From assembly GCF_007991515.1 (NCBI RefSeq), contig NZ_BJYM01000021.1, forward strand, positions 1-64,000: a stretch of 64,000 bases of DNA, in the 5' to 3' direction. A program made the position numbers and the translations under genes. The notes beneath the pieces were generated by a model that had not been told where the DNA came from, ran no database searches, and saw only the letters and a list, made by a program, of their open reading frames with translations. The stretch's first letter is position 1, and the number at the start of each line of letters is the position of its first letter. Source of the stretch: Oceanobacillus sojae (lineage in GTDB: Bacteria; Bacillota; Bacilli; Bacillales; Amphibacillaceae). Shown here piece by piece: positions 38,525 to 51,454 of this stretch.

Positions 38525-39096
38525 TCTGTTTTTTATATATTCATTTTAATATGATAAATTATTCCAAATTTTACATAGAAAGTTCAGACCTTTTACACTG
38601 TGCCGCTGGGCCTTTCATAATATTCAGTCCTGGTTTGGGCATTTAATGAAAACCTGATAAGGAAAGGATATTTGAAATGGAGAAGGTTTGTAGAAAAGCT
38701 TGTTGTATAGAGCTTGTTTCTAGTGGTTTGATACGAAACACAACTGTAAACAGAAATTGATTTATAGTAACAATTTAATACTTTCTTTTGAATAACTAGT
38801 GCTTGACCATTAGCTTTATAACATCGAACAAAAAAACTGAGGCTCCATTTTTTACTCCATGAAACCTCAGCTTTCACTGAATTTATTACAATATTAATTT
38901 CCAGATTTTAGCAATAAATAAAAAAAGATTCCCAGGTCCATACATTTATCCTGGTTGGTAATCCACCAAAAAAGATAAACATCTAATACACCTGCTTCTA
39001 CATCCTGCTAATCCTGCTTAATACTTTTCCCGGCCAGCAGATAGTTGACCCTGCCGCTAAATTATTCTGCATGATACCTGAAATAGTCTGATGCAC
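38525..39096. other. Gene-free region between spoVG and the iron operon
   Basis: No convincing gene. A 94-codon minus frame at 38593-38877 has an implausible Ser/Tyr/Phe-rich composition and no SD. A terminator-like hairpin at 38829-38870 has no gene to serve. This may be the scar of a lost insertion or gene. Confidence 0.5.
38829..38870 (-). terminator. Orphan terminator-like hairpin
   Basis: Minus-strand CTGAGG...CCTCAG stem followed by seven T, but no gene ends nearby on this strand. Confidence 0.5.
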
Positions 39097-39136
39097 AGAA
39101 AAAGAAGGCAAATCTTTATCCAGATTTCTGCCTTCT
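39097..39136 (-). terminator. Terminator after spoVG
   Basis: Minus-strand AGAAGGCA...TGCCTTCT-type stem with an inner AATCT/AGATT and a T-run, 26 bp after the spoVG stop. Confidence 0.85.
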
Positions 39137-39161
39137 CGTCTAATCGCCCTCTAGTGTCACT

Positions 39162-39455
39162 TCAGGAAACGCCTGCTTCTTCTTTATAGTCTAGTCCTTC
39201 TTCTTTTTCACGTTGATACTCCCCTAAAACAGCCTCTTGAATTTTTGAGCGTGTTCCAGAATTAATTGGGTGAGCAATATCTCGGAACTCCCCATCTGGC
39301 GTCCGCTTTGAAGGCATCGCAACAAATAGTCCATTATTCCCGTCAATGACACGGATATCATGGACTACAAATTCATTATCTAATGTGATTGAAGCAATAG
39401 CCTGCATCCTTCCATCTGTTTTTACGCGGCGTAATCTTACGTCTGTTACCTCCAT
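39162..39455 (-). CDS. spoVG: Regulatory protein SpoVG
   Basis: Highly conserved 97-aa nucleic-acid-binding regulator ([34 protein letters not shown]). In B. subtilis it affects septation in sporulation and is transcribed by sigma-H. In other Firmicutes it binds DNA/RNA and controls virulence or envelope genes. In B. subtilis ridA (yabJ) lies between purR and spoVG. Here that space holds no gene. Confidence 0.96.
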   Translation of the reverse strand: MEVTDVRLRRVKTDGRMQAIASITLDNEFVVHDIRVIDGNNGLFVAMPSKRTPDGEFRDIAHPINSGTRSKIQEAVLGEYQREKEEGLDYKEEAGVS

Positions 39456-39504
39456 GATGTTTCACCACCTTTGTCCTAATCAAAAATCATTATTCATACT
39501 TATG

Positions 39505-39533
39505 TACTTCAACATAAATTACAAAAATCCTTC
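39505..39533 (-). promoter_or_regulatory. Sigma-H type promoter of spoVG
   Basis: Minus-strand GAAGGATTT (39525-39533), 11-nt spacer, GTTGAAGTA (39505-39513). The sigma-H consensus RnAGGAwWW-11/12-RnnGAATWW is met with one mismatch in GAAT. Confidence 0.55.
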
Positions 39534-39796
39534 TTAAAAATACCAAAAAAATAAAATATTTTAAATTTATTCTTCCGTGTACCTATAATTACATTTCCTT
39601 TCGACATATCTAGTCATTATTATCCACCTTTTTCTTACAGTGACGAAAACAATCAGATTTTAGCCTTTGTAAGAAAAATCAAATATCCCAGGTATTGGAT
39701 ATTATTATCATTTATAATTTATATGAATATATTATTACAATTTAACTAATTACGAATGTATTATTCCCAATGAAATACATTATCCTTCCAAAAAAT
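39534..39796. other. Spacer between purR terminator and spoVG promoter
   Basis: Strongly AT-rich and gene-free. No ridA/yabJ remnant was recognisable in any frame. Confidence 0.5.
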
Positions 39797-39839
39797 AAAA
39801 ACAGATCCTTGACTGATAGACAGTTGAAGATCTGTTTTT
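39797..39839 (-). terminator. Terminator after purR
   Basis: AAAACAGATC/GATCTGTTTT stem and minus-strand T-rich tail just after the purR stop. Confidence 0.88.
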
Positions 39840-39855
39840 ATCTGACATTTCTATA

Positions 39856-40680
39856 TCAGGTTTCCATTTGATAATTTCCCGGCTGTACAGAAACTTGATG
39901 ATTCTGTATATCAACCGGAGAGATTTTTAATAATGAAATATAATCTGTAATTACTCTTTCATCTTCTTCATCATCTGCTTCTGCTAACACGCCGACAGCT
40001 TGTACCGTTGCAGAAAACTCTTCTAAAAGACTCTTTATACCTGTAATGGTTCCTCCAGCTTTCATGAAATCATCAATAATACATACATTGGCTCCATCAG
40101 GCAAGCTTCGTTTTGGCAATACCATTGTCTGTATTTTTCGGGACGATCCGGAAACGTAGTTGATACTTACAGATGACCCCTCTGTTACTTTTGGATCTCT
40201 GCGTGCTATAATAACAGGGACATTTAAAAATGATGCTGTTGCATACGCTAAAGGAATTCCTTTTGTTGCGACAGTTACGATGGCATCAATCTTTAAATGA
40301 GCAAAGCAAGAGGCAAAAACACGGCCGATTTCCCGGACCAGAACCGGATCACCAAGAATATCACTCATATAAAGATATCCTCCAGGGAGAATTCTGGAAG
40401 GGTCTTCTAGCTTTTTTTGAAGGGATGATATAAACTCCTTACTGGCTTCAGCTGAGCTTGTAGGAATATACTTTACACCTCCGCCTGCACCAGTAGTTCT
40501 TTCTAAATACCCTAGACCTTTATTTTCAAAAACTTCATGTATAATATCTAAATCCTCACTTATTGATGACTTTGTTGTATCACAAAGCTCTACAAAGTAA
40601 GGCAATTGAATATGTTTCCTCGGGTTTTCTAAAAAATACTCTGTTAACACAACCAACCGATTACTTCTTTTCAAAATCAC
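39856..40680 (-). CDS. purR: Purine operon repressor PurR
   Basis: Represses purine genes and is released by PRPP. An N-terminal winged helix (about residues 1-70) is fused to a phosphoribosyltransferase-fold domain whose PRPP loop is VCIIDDFMKAGGTI (about 200-213). The 274-aa length is near the B. subtilis protein. It lies 59 bp downstream of ispE. Confidence 0.95.
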   Translation of the reverse strand: MILKRSNRLVVLTEYFLENPRKHIQLPYFVELCDTTKSSISEDLDIIHEVFENKGLGYLERTTGAGGGVKYIPTSSAEASKEFISSLQKKLEDPSRILPGGYLYMSDILGDPVLVREIGRVFASCFAHLKIDAIVTVATKGIPLAYATASFLNVPVIIARRDPKVTEGSSVSINYVSGSSRKIQTMVLPKRSLPDGANVCIIDDFMKAGGTITGIKSLLEEFSATVQAVGVLAEADDEEDERVITDYISLLKISPVDIQNHQVSVQPGNYQMET

Positions 40681-40739
40681 ACCTCAAATCCGAATGTTCT
40701 TTATATAATATAGCATTTTCATATGAATTTTAGCAATGC

Positions 40740-41597
40740 TTATCCCAACATTCGGATTAATTGCACGTCATTACAAAAGCCTCGCATGCTGTTATATATT
40801 CGGAGTGCCTTTCGATGATGCTTCAATAACCCAAATACCGTTGGCCCGCTGCCGCTCATCATCACACCTTCTGCACCCGCAAGCTGCATAGCTTCCTTCA
40901 GTCTCGCTACCTCTGGATGCATAGAAAAAGTAATTGGCTCCAATGCATTTCCGAGGTGATTACAAAGCTTCGAAAAATCCCCTTCATGCAGGGCTTCAAG
41001 TATCTGCTTCGTATTGGGGTGCTTTAATTCAGGGATTTTAATCTGATCAAATACAGTATAAGAAGATACGCCCATATCCGGTCTGGCAAGAACAACCCAG
41101 CAGGTAGGCGGTGCAGGTAAAAGTTCAATACACTCACCATATCCTTTTGCTATTGCTGTTTTACTGTAAACACAAAAAGCAATATCCGCTCCTAACTCAG
41201 ATCCCAGATCAGCTAATTCAGCTAATGGAATATCCAGGCCCCATAATCTATTGAGTCCTCGTAAAACCGCTGCTGCATCCGCACTGCCTCCGGCTAATCC
41301 TGCTGAAACAGGAATCGATTTATCAATTCGGATATGGACACCTTTTTTTATTTTGTACGTCTCTTTAAATAAAACCGCTGCTTGATATGCTAAATTTCTT
41401 TCATCGCTTGGTACATAACGGCTTTCCAACGACAATTGAATTTTATCTGCAGGTAATTCCCGCAATTCTAAACGATCTGCTAAGTCAATCGTCGTCATTA
41501 CCATCTCAATATCATGATATCCGTCTTCCCGCTTATTTAATACATCTAATGACAAATTTATCTTAGCAGGTGCCTTCTCCATTACAAGCATCTTCAT
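40740..41597 (-). CDS. ispE: 4-diphosphocytidyl-2-C-methyl-D-erythritol kinase
   Basis: GHMP kinase of the MEP isoprenoid pathway. [27 protein letters not shown] is the N-terminal signature, and the ATP loop is [15 protein letters not shown] (about residues 94-108). 285 aa. GAGG lies 6 nt before the ATG. The MEP route is thus used for isoprenoids here. Confidence 0.96.
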   Translation of the reverse strand: MKMLVMEKAPAKINLSLDVLNKREDGYHDIEMVMTTIDLADRLELRELPADKIQLSLESRYVPSDERNLAYQAAVLFKETYKIKKGVHIRIDKSIPVSAGLAGGSADAAAVLRGLNRLWGLDIPLAELADLGSELGADIAFCVYSKTAIAKGYGECIELLPAPPTCWVVLARPDMGVSSYTVFDQIKIPELKHPNTKQILEALHEGDFSKLCNHLGNALEPITFSMHPEVARLKEAMQLAGAEGVMMSGSGPTVFGLLKHHRKALRIYNSMRGFCNDVQLIRMLG

Positions 41598-41671
41598 TCA
41601 CATCCTCAAAGCGTTGGAAATTCGTTCGTTCACCTATTTAAAATCATATATATACGTCCCTTAAAGTTCGT

Positions 41672-41847
41672 GTTCAAAAAGTCCAATAAATAGGACCAAG
41701 AAGTTCAAGGCGACTAGCGTTTTCCGAACGGAGCGTATGCTTATAATACGTGAGTAACGCTTTTGGTGGGAAGAGTAATCTCAGTCCCATCGGAAAATGC
41801 TAGTCAACACAGAAATTCGACGTATCATTTTTATCAGACTTGTTGAA
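41672..41847 (+). repeat. Intergenic inverted-repeat element upstream of ispE
   Basis: 176-bp copy with GTTCAAAAAGTCCAATAAA at the left and a TTATCAGACTTGTTGAAC right end. It contains the nested GACTAGCGTTTTCCGA/TCGGAAAATGCTAGTC stem and a variant of the 22-bp core at 41768-41789. Confidence 0.85.
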
Positions 41848-41960
41848 CCTCCTCTTAAAAATATATTTTATTGTATCATAATCAAAACACTGAGGCTAAT
41901 CTTGTATGAAAAGGTGTGGAATCTGCAAAATACTTTTGGTCATAATTTATTATTGGTATG

Positions 41961-41995
41961 AAAAAAAGCAAGCCCCTTTTTAGGACTCGCTTTTT
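41961..41995 (-). terminator. Terminator at the sspF end
   Basis: Minus-strand hairpin AAGCGAGTCC...GGGGCTTGCTT with a T-run, overlapping the last sspF codons. Confidence 0.82.
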
Positions 41996-42156
41996 CTCAT
42001 ACTTTCCTCTGCCATCTCTATAGCCCTTTTTACCATATTTCCGGCATCACGGGCTTTTATTCCTCCCCAGCCTTCCTGCTGTACCGTATCGTAAAATCCT
42101 AATTCTTTCGCTATTTCTTCTTTCATCTGTGTTGACATAATCCCTCGTCTACCCAT
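41980..42156 (-). CDS. sspF: Minor alpha/beta-type small acid-soluble spore protein SspF
   Basis: A 58-aa DNA-binding spore protein, [20 protein letters not shown], with the family segment [15 protein letters not shown]. The start is the ATG at 42156 with AGGGGAG 7 nt upstream. A 16-codon longer reading has no SD. It lies between veg and ispE, as in B. subtilis. Forespore (sigma-G) expression is expected, but I could not identify a convincing promoter. Confidence 0.94.
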   Translation of the reverse strand: MGRRGIMSTQMKEEIAKELGFYDTVQQEGWGGIKARDAGNMVKRAIEMAEESMRKSES

Positions 42157-42278
42157 GTAAAAGCTCCCCTTTACGAATGAATATATTTCTCGATCGGCAA
42201 TCATAGCTTATGTATTTTTACCTTCTTCACTCTCACAAGTATTAACCAGCAAAACCATTTCCTGCCCTTTTTTTGCAT

Positions 42279-42314
42279 AAAAAAAACAGTAGACCAGATA
42301 CTTGTCTACTGTTT
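42279..42314 (-). terminator. Terminator overlapping the veg stop
   Basis: Perfect AAACAGTAGAC/GTCTACTGTTT stem followed by eight T on the minus strand. The veg TAG lies in the stem. Confidence 0.92.
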
Positions 42315-42569
42315 AAAAATTATCGCTGAACTTCCTTCAACAAAATTCAGCTCTACCGTTTCTGTCAATATGTCTGTATAGCTGTATGAAACACGTTCGA
42401 ATGCATTCTCGTCCTGGTCAAGCTCAACAATGAAAACAGAGGGATATGTCTCCGCAAGAACACCGCATCTTTCAACGGTTTTCCGTCTTCCACCATTCGC
42501 TCTGAGCTTTAACCGTTTACCTACCTGACCATCTAGACCTTGCTTAATTTCGATCAACGTTTTGCCCAC
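42306..42569 (-). CDS. veg: Veg protein (biofilm-associated regulator)
   Basis: An 87-aa conserved protein ([45 protein letters not shown]). B. subtilis Veg stimulates biofilm gene expression, probably via SinR. The start is a GTG at 42569 (AGGTGG upstream), which agrees with the 86-aa B. subtilis protein. A GTG five codons earlier overlaps the SD. Tandem strong promoters precede it. Confidence 0.93.
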   Translation of the reverse strand: MGKTLIEIKQGLDGQVGKRLKLRANGGRRKTVERCGVLAETYPSVFIVELDQDENAFERVSYSYTDILTETVELNFVEGSSAIIFKQ

Positions 42570-42592
42570 TACACTCCACCTCACATATACTT

Positions 42593-42664
42593 ATTTTAAC
42601 ATATACGCCGATGAAAAGTCAAATAAAAATTATAATTATATCAGCATATGTTTTTACTTGTCAA
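42593..42664 (-). promoter_or_regulatory. Tandem sigma-A promoters of veg
   Basis: P1: TTGACA (42659-42664), 18 nt, TATAAT (42635-42640). P2: TTGACT (42617-42622), 18 nt, TAAAAT (42593-42598). Both are on the minus strand. B. subtilis veg, a classical strong promoter region, has the same overlapping tandem layout. Confidence 0.8.
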
Positions 42665-42879
42665 CTATTATTTATGTCTATTTCTGATATTATTTGTCGT
42701 ATCTCTATTTTTATACATAAATTGTCACAAAAAAATGCATAATGGGCTGATTTTATAAAAACAATTAAAAAACAACTAATCTGAATGATCTAATTATTAA
42801 TTTATTTTCAGTGGAAAGAAGGAGGAATAAAAGCATACCAATTAGCCCAACAACTCCCTTTTTTAAGCATTATTTCATA

Positions 42880-43755
42880 TTATATTTCATCTTCATTTTC
42901 ATGAGCCAGGTAAGGCATGCCTGTTCGTAATAATCCTCTTGTTTGTACGCCTCCTAATCCTTTTTCGCCAGTTAATGTATTACGGAGCGCTTCCCAGACA
43001 GATACGCTTTCCATAAAAGAGGTATATGCTACTTTCGCAACAATATAAACCGGATCCAGCGCATGAATATTGACTCTGGATGGCGAACTGGCAAAATTTG
43101 CACCGGCACGAATTAATGATTCAAAATGTGATTGGCAAGCTCCGGCAAAAATAACAAGCTGATCCAGATTAGGATAATTACTTCTCGCTTCTCGTACAGC
43201 TTCTACAAAATATTTTGAATGGCGATAAGCACTTATATCATGCTTCATTCCTTTATTATGTGAATAAGCATCATGGCCAGTGATTACCATGATATCCGGC
43301 TGGATTTTCTCCAGTAAATCCTTTATTTGAAATGGCATCTCTGTTTCCGCCAGATGAACACCATGTACCTGAAGTCCAATGCGCTGATATAATTGGATAC
43401 ATTTTCTTAAATAAGACGGGTCTCCATCTATATGAAGCACTTTTGCAGGCAATTGAAAATAATTAGCAGCATCCGTATAGCCTTCTGTTGCTTCATAATT
43501 CCTTTTTTCTTTCATCATTTGATAGTCCTGACGAAATAAACGATAGGAAAATTCCTGTTTTTCTCTGTCTTCGGCTCTTCTTTTTTTATGTTCCCGTTGA
43601 TCTACCAAGGTTAAGTCGGATAGAGACGCATCCGCTTTTAACCTTAACTCTTCACCATGAAGTATAGCTACTCCTTTTTTTATTTCTGCCACGCGAAATA
43701 ATAAGTCGTGATTATATGATTTCCTTGTTACTAACGCTCCATTCTGTATATCCAT
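42880..43755 (-). CDS. yabG: Sporulation-specific protease YabG
   Basis: Mother-cell cysteine protease that processes coat proteins such as SpoIVA, SafA and CotF. The conserved core has TGHDAYSHNKG, YRHSKYFVEAVREAR and FAGACQSHFESLIRAGANFASSPSRVNI (about residues 150-240), including the conserved His and Cys. 291 aa from the ATG at 43755 (GAGG at 7 nt). A GTG five codons earlier overlaps the SD. In B. subtilis it is transcribed by sigma-K. No clear promoter was identified here. Confidence 0.93.
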   Translation of the reverse strand: MDIQNGALVTRKSYNHDLLFRVAEIKKGVAILHGEELRLKADASLSDLTLVDQREHKKRRAEDREKQEFSYRLFRQDYQMMKEKRNYEATEGYTDAANYFQLPAKVLHIDGDPSYLRKCIQLYQRIGLQVHGVHLAETEMPFQIKDLLEKIQPDIMVITGHDAYSHNKGMKHDISAYRHSKYFVEAVREARSNYPNLDQLVIFAGACQSHFESLIRAGANFASSPSRVNIHALDPVYIVAKVAYTSFMESVSVWEALRNTLTGEKGLGGVQTRGLLRTGMPYLAHENEDEI

Positions 43756-43930
43756 CACTGCACCTCTCACCTTTTATCGCAGTTTAACCGGCAGTAAATT
43801 CTTGAAGTATGAAGTTATTAACTGCCAATATAAGCCCGATTGGTTCAACTGAATGAATTTCACTTTATTTCTTTCTCATTGTATGAAAAAAAGTGCAGCT
43901 CTGTTCCTTTCTCCCTTATATAACCTATAT

Positions 43931-45405
<1,475 letters not shown>

Positions 45406-45441
45406 TCGATTTCCTCCACTTTGTTCTAAGATCCTTAGAAA

Positions 45442-46209
45442 TCACTTAATTTTAAAAAATCGTTTTGCATTTTCTGTTGTTATTTTTCCAATCTCATCCA
45501 CACCCATTTCACGTAATGCAGCAATATCCTCTGCTACACGCGCGACATAAGCTGGTTCATTTCTCTTTCCGCGATATGGATGAGGTGCCAGAAATGGAGC
45601 ATCCGTTTCAATAAGCAGGCGGTCTAAAGGCACCTGTTTCGCTACTTCCTTTGGTAATGGAGCATTTTTAAATGTTACCGGACCGCCTAATGAAATATAA
45701 AAATTCATATCCAGACAGGTCTGGACATAATCGACAGAATCATTGTAACAATGCATAATACCGCCAATTTCCTCTGCATTCTCCTCCTGCAGGATATTTA
45801 TAATATCCTCCGTTGCCTCCCGATTATGAATAATAATAGGCATATTCACTTTTTTAGCAAGCGCTATTTGCTGACGGAAGACCTTCTTTTGCACATCTTT
45901 TGGGGATTTATCCCAATGATAATCCAGTCCCATTTCACCAATTGCCACCACTTTAGGATGTGCGCTCAGATTTTCAATCCATTTCAGCTCTTTATCCGTC
46001 ATATCAATGGCATCAACAGGATGCCAGCCAACTGCTGCATAAATATTCTTATTCTGTTCTGCAATTTCAATAGCCAGCGGAATAGTCTCATGGTCAAAGC
46101 CGACAACAACCATATACTCTACACCTGCATCTCTTGCCCGCTGGATTGTCTCTTCTCTGTCTTCAGCAAACTGTCTGGCGTTTAAATGAACATGTGTGTC
46201 AAATAACAT
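45442..46209 (-). CDS. tatD: TatD-family metal-dependent hydrolase
   Basis: TIM-barrel deoxyribonuclease-type hydrolase of 255 aa. MLFDTHVHLNARQF carries the metal-binding HxH. Further ligands are in GEMGLDYHW, IIHNREA, IMHCYND and LIETDAPF. The start at the ATG at 46209 matches Bacillus YabD. A 13-codon extension would run into the flanking repeat. Confidence 0.95.
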   Translation of the reverse strand: MLFDTHVHLNARQFAEDREETIQRARDAGVEYMVVVGFDHETIPLAIEIAEQNKNIYAAVGWHPVDAIDMTDKELKWIENLSAHPKVVAIGEMGLDYHWDKSPKDVQKKVFRQQIALAKKVNMPIIIHNREATEDIINILQEENAEEIGGIMHCYNDSVDYVQTCLDMNFYISLGGPVTFKNAPLPKEVAKQVPLDRLLIETDAPFLAPHPYRGKRNEPAYVARVAEDIAALREMGVDEIGKITTENAKRFFKIK

Positions 46210-46242
46210 CTTAACCATCCTTTTTTTTGATCTTATAATGCA

Positions 46243-46481
46243 ATTCAAAAAGTGCGATGAAAAGGACCAAGAAGTTCAAGGCGGCGTTTTTTTCGAACGG
46301 GTTTCCACAGGATGTGGTGACTTCTGTGTTGTCCACAGGATGTGGACGGTCTTAACAGAAGATCCTCTATATTATTAGATACGTGAGTAACGCTTTTGGT
46401 GGGGCGAGTAATCGCAGTCCCATCGAAAAAAACACGCCAACACAGAAATTCGAAATGTCATTTTTATTGGACTTTTTGATC
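46243..46481 (+). repeat. Long intergenic inverted-repeat element between metG and tatD
   Basis: A 239-bp copy containing the family ends (TTCAAAAAGTGCGATGAAAA and TTTATTGGACTTTTTGA), an extra block with GTCCACAGGATGTGGAC (46302-46368, shared with 61811-61878) and an exact 22-bp core at 46401-46422. Confidence 0.85.
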
Positions 46482-46492
46482 TCCCCTATATC

Positions 46493-46526
46493 GAAAAGGA
46501 AGGAGCTGACATGATGACAGCTCCTA
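46493..46526 (-). terminator. Terminator after metG
   Basis: Minus-strand AGGAGCTG...CAGCTCCT stem followed by a T-rich stretch. Confidence 0.82.
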
Positions 46527-46558
46527 TACTATATATTTTCTTGAAATCGTCCAATATT

Positions 46559-49005
<2,447 letters not shown>

Positions 49006-49034
49006 TTGACAATACCAAATATTGTTGCTATTCT
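49006..49034 (+). promoter_or_regulatory. abrB promoter
   Basis: TTGACA (49006-49011), 17 nt, TATTCT (49029-49034). Just downstream are partial 0A-box-like sequences (CGACGAA and AGCGACA, around 49047-49062), the place where Spo0A~P represses abrB in B. subtilis. Confidence 0.65.
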
Positions 49035-49152
49035 AATGTTATTAACAACGACGAACAGCGACATTTTTTTCAAGTTATCTCATTATTTGAAAAATGCATA
49101 GTTCGTTTATTCGGAAAAACTCTACTAAATCTACTTCTGGGGGAATGAAAAA

Positions 49153-49428
49153 ATGAAATCTACTGGTATTGTACGCAAAGTTGACGAGCTTGGCCGCGTG
49201 GTTATTCCTATCGAATTACGCCGTACACTGGATATTAAAGAAAAGGATACAATGGAAATCTACGTTGATAACGACCGTATTGTATTGAAGAAATACCGTC
49301 CAAACATGACTTGTCAAATTACTGGAGAGTTAACAGATGAAAACCAGACTTTAGCTGATGGAAACCTTATTCTAAGCCCTGAAGGCGCTAAAATTTTGCT
49401 TGAAGAAATTCAAAACCGTTTTAAATAA
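49153..49428 (+). CDS. abrB: Transition-state regulator AbrB
   Basis: Global DNA-binding repressor of post-exponential genes. N-terminal swapped-hairpin fold MKSTGIVRKVDELGRVVIPIELRRTLDIKEKDTMEIYVDNDRIVL (residues 1-45) and C-terminal multimerisation region; 91 aa. It is one of very few plus-strand genes, inverted relative to its neighbours as in B. subtilis. A long AT-rich 5' leader (about 110 nt) is followed by a GGGGG-type SD. Confidence 0.96.
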   Translation: MKSTGIVRKVDELGRVVIPIELRRTLDIKEKDTMEIYVDNDRIVLKKYRPNMTCQITGELTDENQTLADGNLILSPEGAKILLEEIQNRFK

Positions 49429-49447
49429 TAATAGTTGTTTAAAAGGC

Positions 49448-49492
49448 GAAAAAGGGATGACCTCTGTACATAGAAGAGGCCATCCCTTTTTC
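49448..49492. terminator. Bidirectional terminator between abrB and rsmI
   Basis: GAAAAAGGGATG...CATCCCTTTTTC with an inner CCTCT/AGAGG stem. Both strands have a T-run, and the genes converge here. Confidence 0.92.
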
Positions 49493-49527
49493 GTATTCAT
49501 TAATATTATAAAGCCTAATGGAAGCGG

Positions 49528-50409
49528 CTAATCAATATGGTAGCTCTGATAGACTTCTCTTTTTGGTAATTTCCGTTCTACTGCCGCCTGCTTAATTGCT
49601 TCTTTGCTGGATAAATTATCATTTTTCATCAATGCTTCTACATGTTCTTTCACGGATAAGGCTTCCCACCAGCTCAATTCCTGTTGAATCTTGTCGAAAG
49701 ATGTCTCCATTTGTCCTTCTATAACAATAACAAACTCTCCACGCAGTTCATTTTTCTTACTCCATGAAAAAAGTTCTTGTATGGTTCCTCTAACAAATTC
49801 TTCAAATTTCTTAGAGATTTCTCTACCTATAGACGCTTGCCTGTTACCTAAAGTACCCTCCATGGTTTCTAAAGTATCCTTTATACGATAAGGTGACTCA
49901 TAAAAAATTAAAGTAGAATTCAAATTTTTCAATTTCTCTAATGCTTCTTTTTTATCTTTTTTCTTTCTGGGAAGAAAACCGTAAAAGGTAAAAGGTTGTG
50001 CGGGTAAACCAGACCCGACCAGTGCAACAAGTGCTGCATTTGCGCCCGGTAAAACAATAACATCCATGCCTTCCCTGATAGCTGCCTGAACCAGCTCTGA
50101 ACCAGGATCAGAAATTGCCGGCATTCCTGCATCACTCACAACAGCAATTGATTCACCATTACGTATCTTATCTAAAAGCTGTTTTTCTCTTTCCTGATGA
50201 TTATGTTCATGATAGCTGATAAGTGGTGTATGAATCTCAAAATAATGAAGCAGCTTTTTCGTATTTCTGGTGTCCTCCGCAGCAATCAGCTTACATTCCT
50301 TTAAAATCCGGATAGCCCGAAAAGTCATATCCTCCAGGTTTCCGATAGGTGTCGGGACAACGTATAATGCTGCATGTTCCTCAGGCTGATAGCTGTTTTG
50401 AATATTCAT
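49528..50409 (-). CDS. rsmI: 16S rRNA 2'-O-ribose C1402 methyltransferase
   Basis: Tetrapyrrole-methylase-fold enzyme that modifies the ribosomal P site. PTPIGNLEDMTFRA (about residues 20-33), EDTRNTKKLL and VSDAGMPAISDPG are family signatures. 293 aa. The start overlaps the yazA stop by 4 bp. Confidence 0.95.
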   Translation of the reverse strand: MNIQNSYQPEEHAALYVVPTPIGNLEDMTFRAIRILKECKLIAAEDTRNTKKLLHYFEIHTPLISYHEHNHQEREKQLLDKIRNGESIAVVSDAGMPAISDPGSELVQAAIREGMDVIVLPGANAALVALVGSGLPAQPFTFYGFLPRKKKDKKEALEKLKNLNSTLIFYESPYRIKDTLETMEGTLGNRQASIGREISKKFEEFVRGTIQELFSWSKKNELRGEFVIVIEGQMETSFDKIQQELSWWEALSVKEHVEALMKNDNLSSKEAIKQAAVERKLPKREVYQSYHID

Positions 50410-50681
50410 TCATCACACACTCCTTTCTCATGAGTCTGAATCAGTTCTAATTTTTCTCGACGAGATAATTTTTTTATTCTATATTCCTCGCGCATAGCAT
50501 CTGATTTATTTTCAAATCCATATGTATAAATAATTTCGAATGGGCCTCTGCCTCTTGTATATTTTGCTCCTTTTCCCTCTTCATGCATACGAATCCGGTG
50601 TTTTAAATCATTTGTATATCCAGTATATAATGTCCCATCCTGACATTTTAAAACATATACCAAGTGTTCTCCGCTAGCCAT
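50406..50681 (-). CDS. yazA: GIY-YIG nuclease superfamily protein YazA
   Basis: A 91-aa UPF0213-type protein with the GIY-YIG core (HLVYVLKCQDGTLYTGYTNDLKHRIRMHE). Role unknown. The start is the ATG at 50681, preceded by AGAGG. A 15-codon longer reading sits wholly within the upstream gene and lacks an SD. It overlaps the methyltransferase gene by 8 bp and rsmI by 4 bp. Confidence 0.92.
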   Translation of the reverse strand: MASGEHLVYVLKCQDGTLYTGYTNDLKHRIRMHEEGKGAKYTRGRGPFEIIYTYGFENKSDAMREEYRIKKLSRREKLELIQTHEKGVCDE

Positions 50682-51414
50682 ATATAACTTCCTCTGCCTG
50701 TTTTGTATAAGAACCGTCCTGTTCATAAATATAGAATGGCGGCAGAATTTTCACGTCTGCCTTTCCATCGCGTATCCCCTCAACTAAGAGCATATTCGCT
50801 TCCTTTCCCTGTTTTGGATAAACAAATTGTATACGCTTCGGCTCAATACGATATTTTCTAAATTGTTCTATGATATCAACTAAACGTCCAGGGCGATGCA
50901 CCATAGCTACTTTTCCGCCGGGTCTGACATAAAGTTTACAGGCTTTCACAACATCCTCCAATGAACAGTAAAGTTCATGTCTGGCAATAGTAAGGTATTC
51001 ATTTTGATTATGCTCCGTAGACGACGGTGTTTTAAAATATGGCGGATTAACTGTAATCATATCAAATGAGCTTTGATCAAGAGTTGTCTGCATTTCCTTC
51101 AGGTCTCCATGAATCATTCGTAATTGATGATTTAAATCATTTAAAGTGACATTTCGTTGAGCCATATGAAAAATTCGTTTTTGAATCTCAACACCGATAA
51201 TTTCAGCACTTGTCCTTTTAGAAAGAAGTAAAGGAATAACGCCATTTCCCGTACATAAATCAAGAATCTTTCCTCTTTTTTTAGGGATTGCACTAAAATG
51301 AGCTAATAAGACCGCATCCAATGAAAAAGCAAAAGCAGTCGGACTTTGTATAATTTTCATCGTTTCATCTGCAAGCAAATAATCCAGGCGCTCATCATCA
51401 TATAGATCGATCAT
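50674..51414 (-). CDS. tRNA1(Val) A37 N6-methyltransferase-like protein YabB
   Basis: SAM-dependent N6-adenine methyltransferase family (TrmN6-like), 246 aa. SAM loop LDLCTGNGVIPLLL (about residues 50-63) and catalytic NPPY (about 125-128). The assignment to tRNA1(Val) is by family similarity only. It is the first gene of the yabB-yazA-rsmI unit. Confidence 0.88.
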   Translation of the reverse strand: MIDLYDDERLDYLLADETMKIIQSPTAFAFSLDAVLLAHFSAIPKKRGKILDLCTGNGVIPLLLSKRTSAEIIGVEIQKRIFHMAQRNVTLNDLNHQLRMIHGDLKEMQTTLDQSSFDMITVNPPYFKTPSSTEHNQNEYLTIARHELYCSLEDVVKACKLYVRPGGKVAMVHRPGRLVDIIEQFRKYRIEPKRIQFVYPKQGKEANMLLVEGIRDGKADVKILPPFYIYEQDGSYTKQAEEVIYG

Positions 51415-51454
51415 TGGTTCATCACATCCTCATCTTCTCATTAAAGCTTATCAT

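Noticed and set aside
38593-38877. 94-codon minus-strand frame between spoVG and the iron operon
   Set aside because: No SD, implausible composition, and the start lies in a terminator-like hairpin. No family recognised.
42157-42260. Sigma-G promoter for sspF
   Set aside because: Expected biologically, but I found no -35/-10 pair with acceptable match and spacing.
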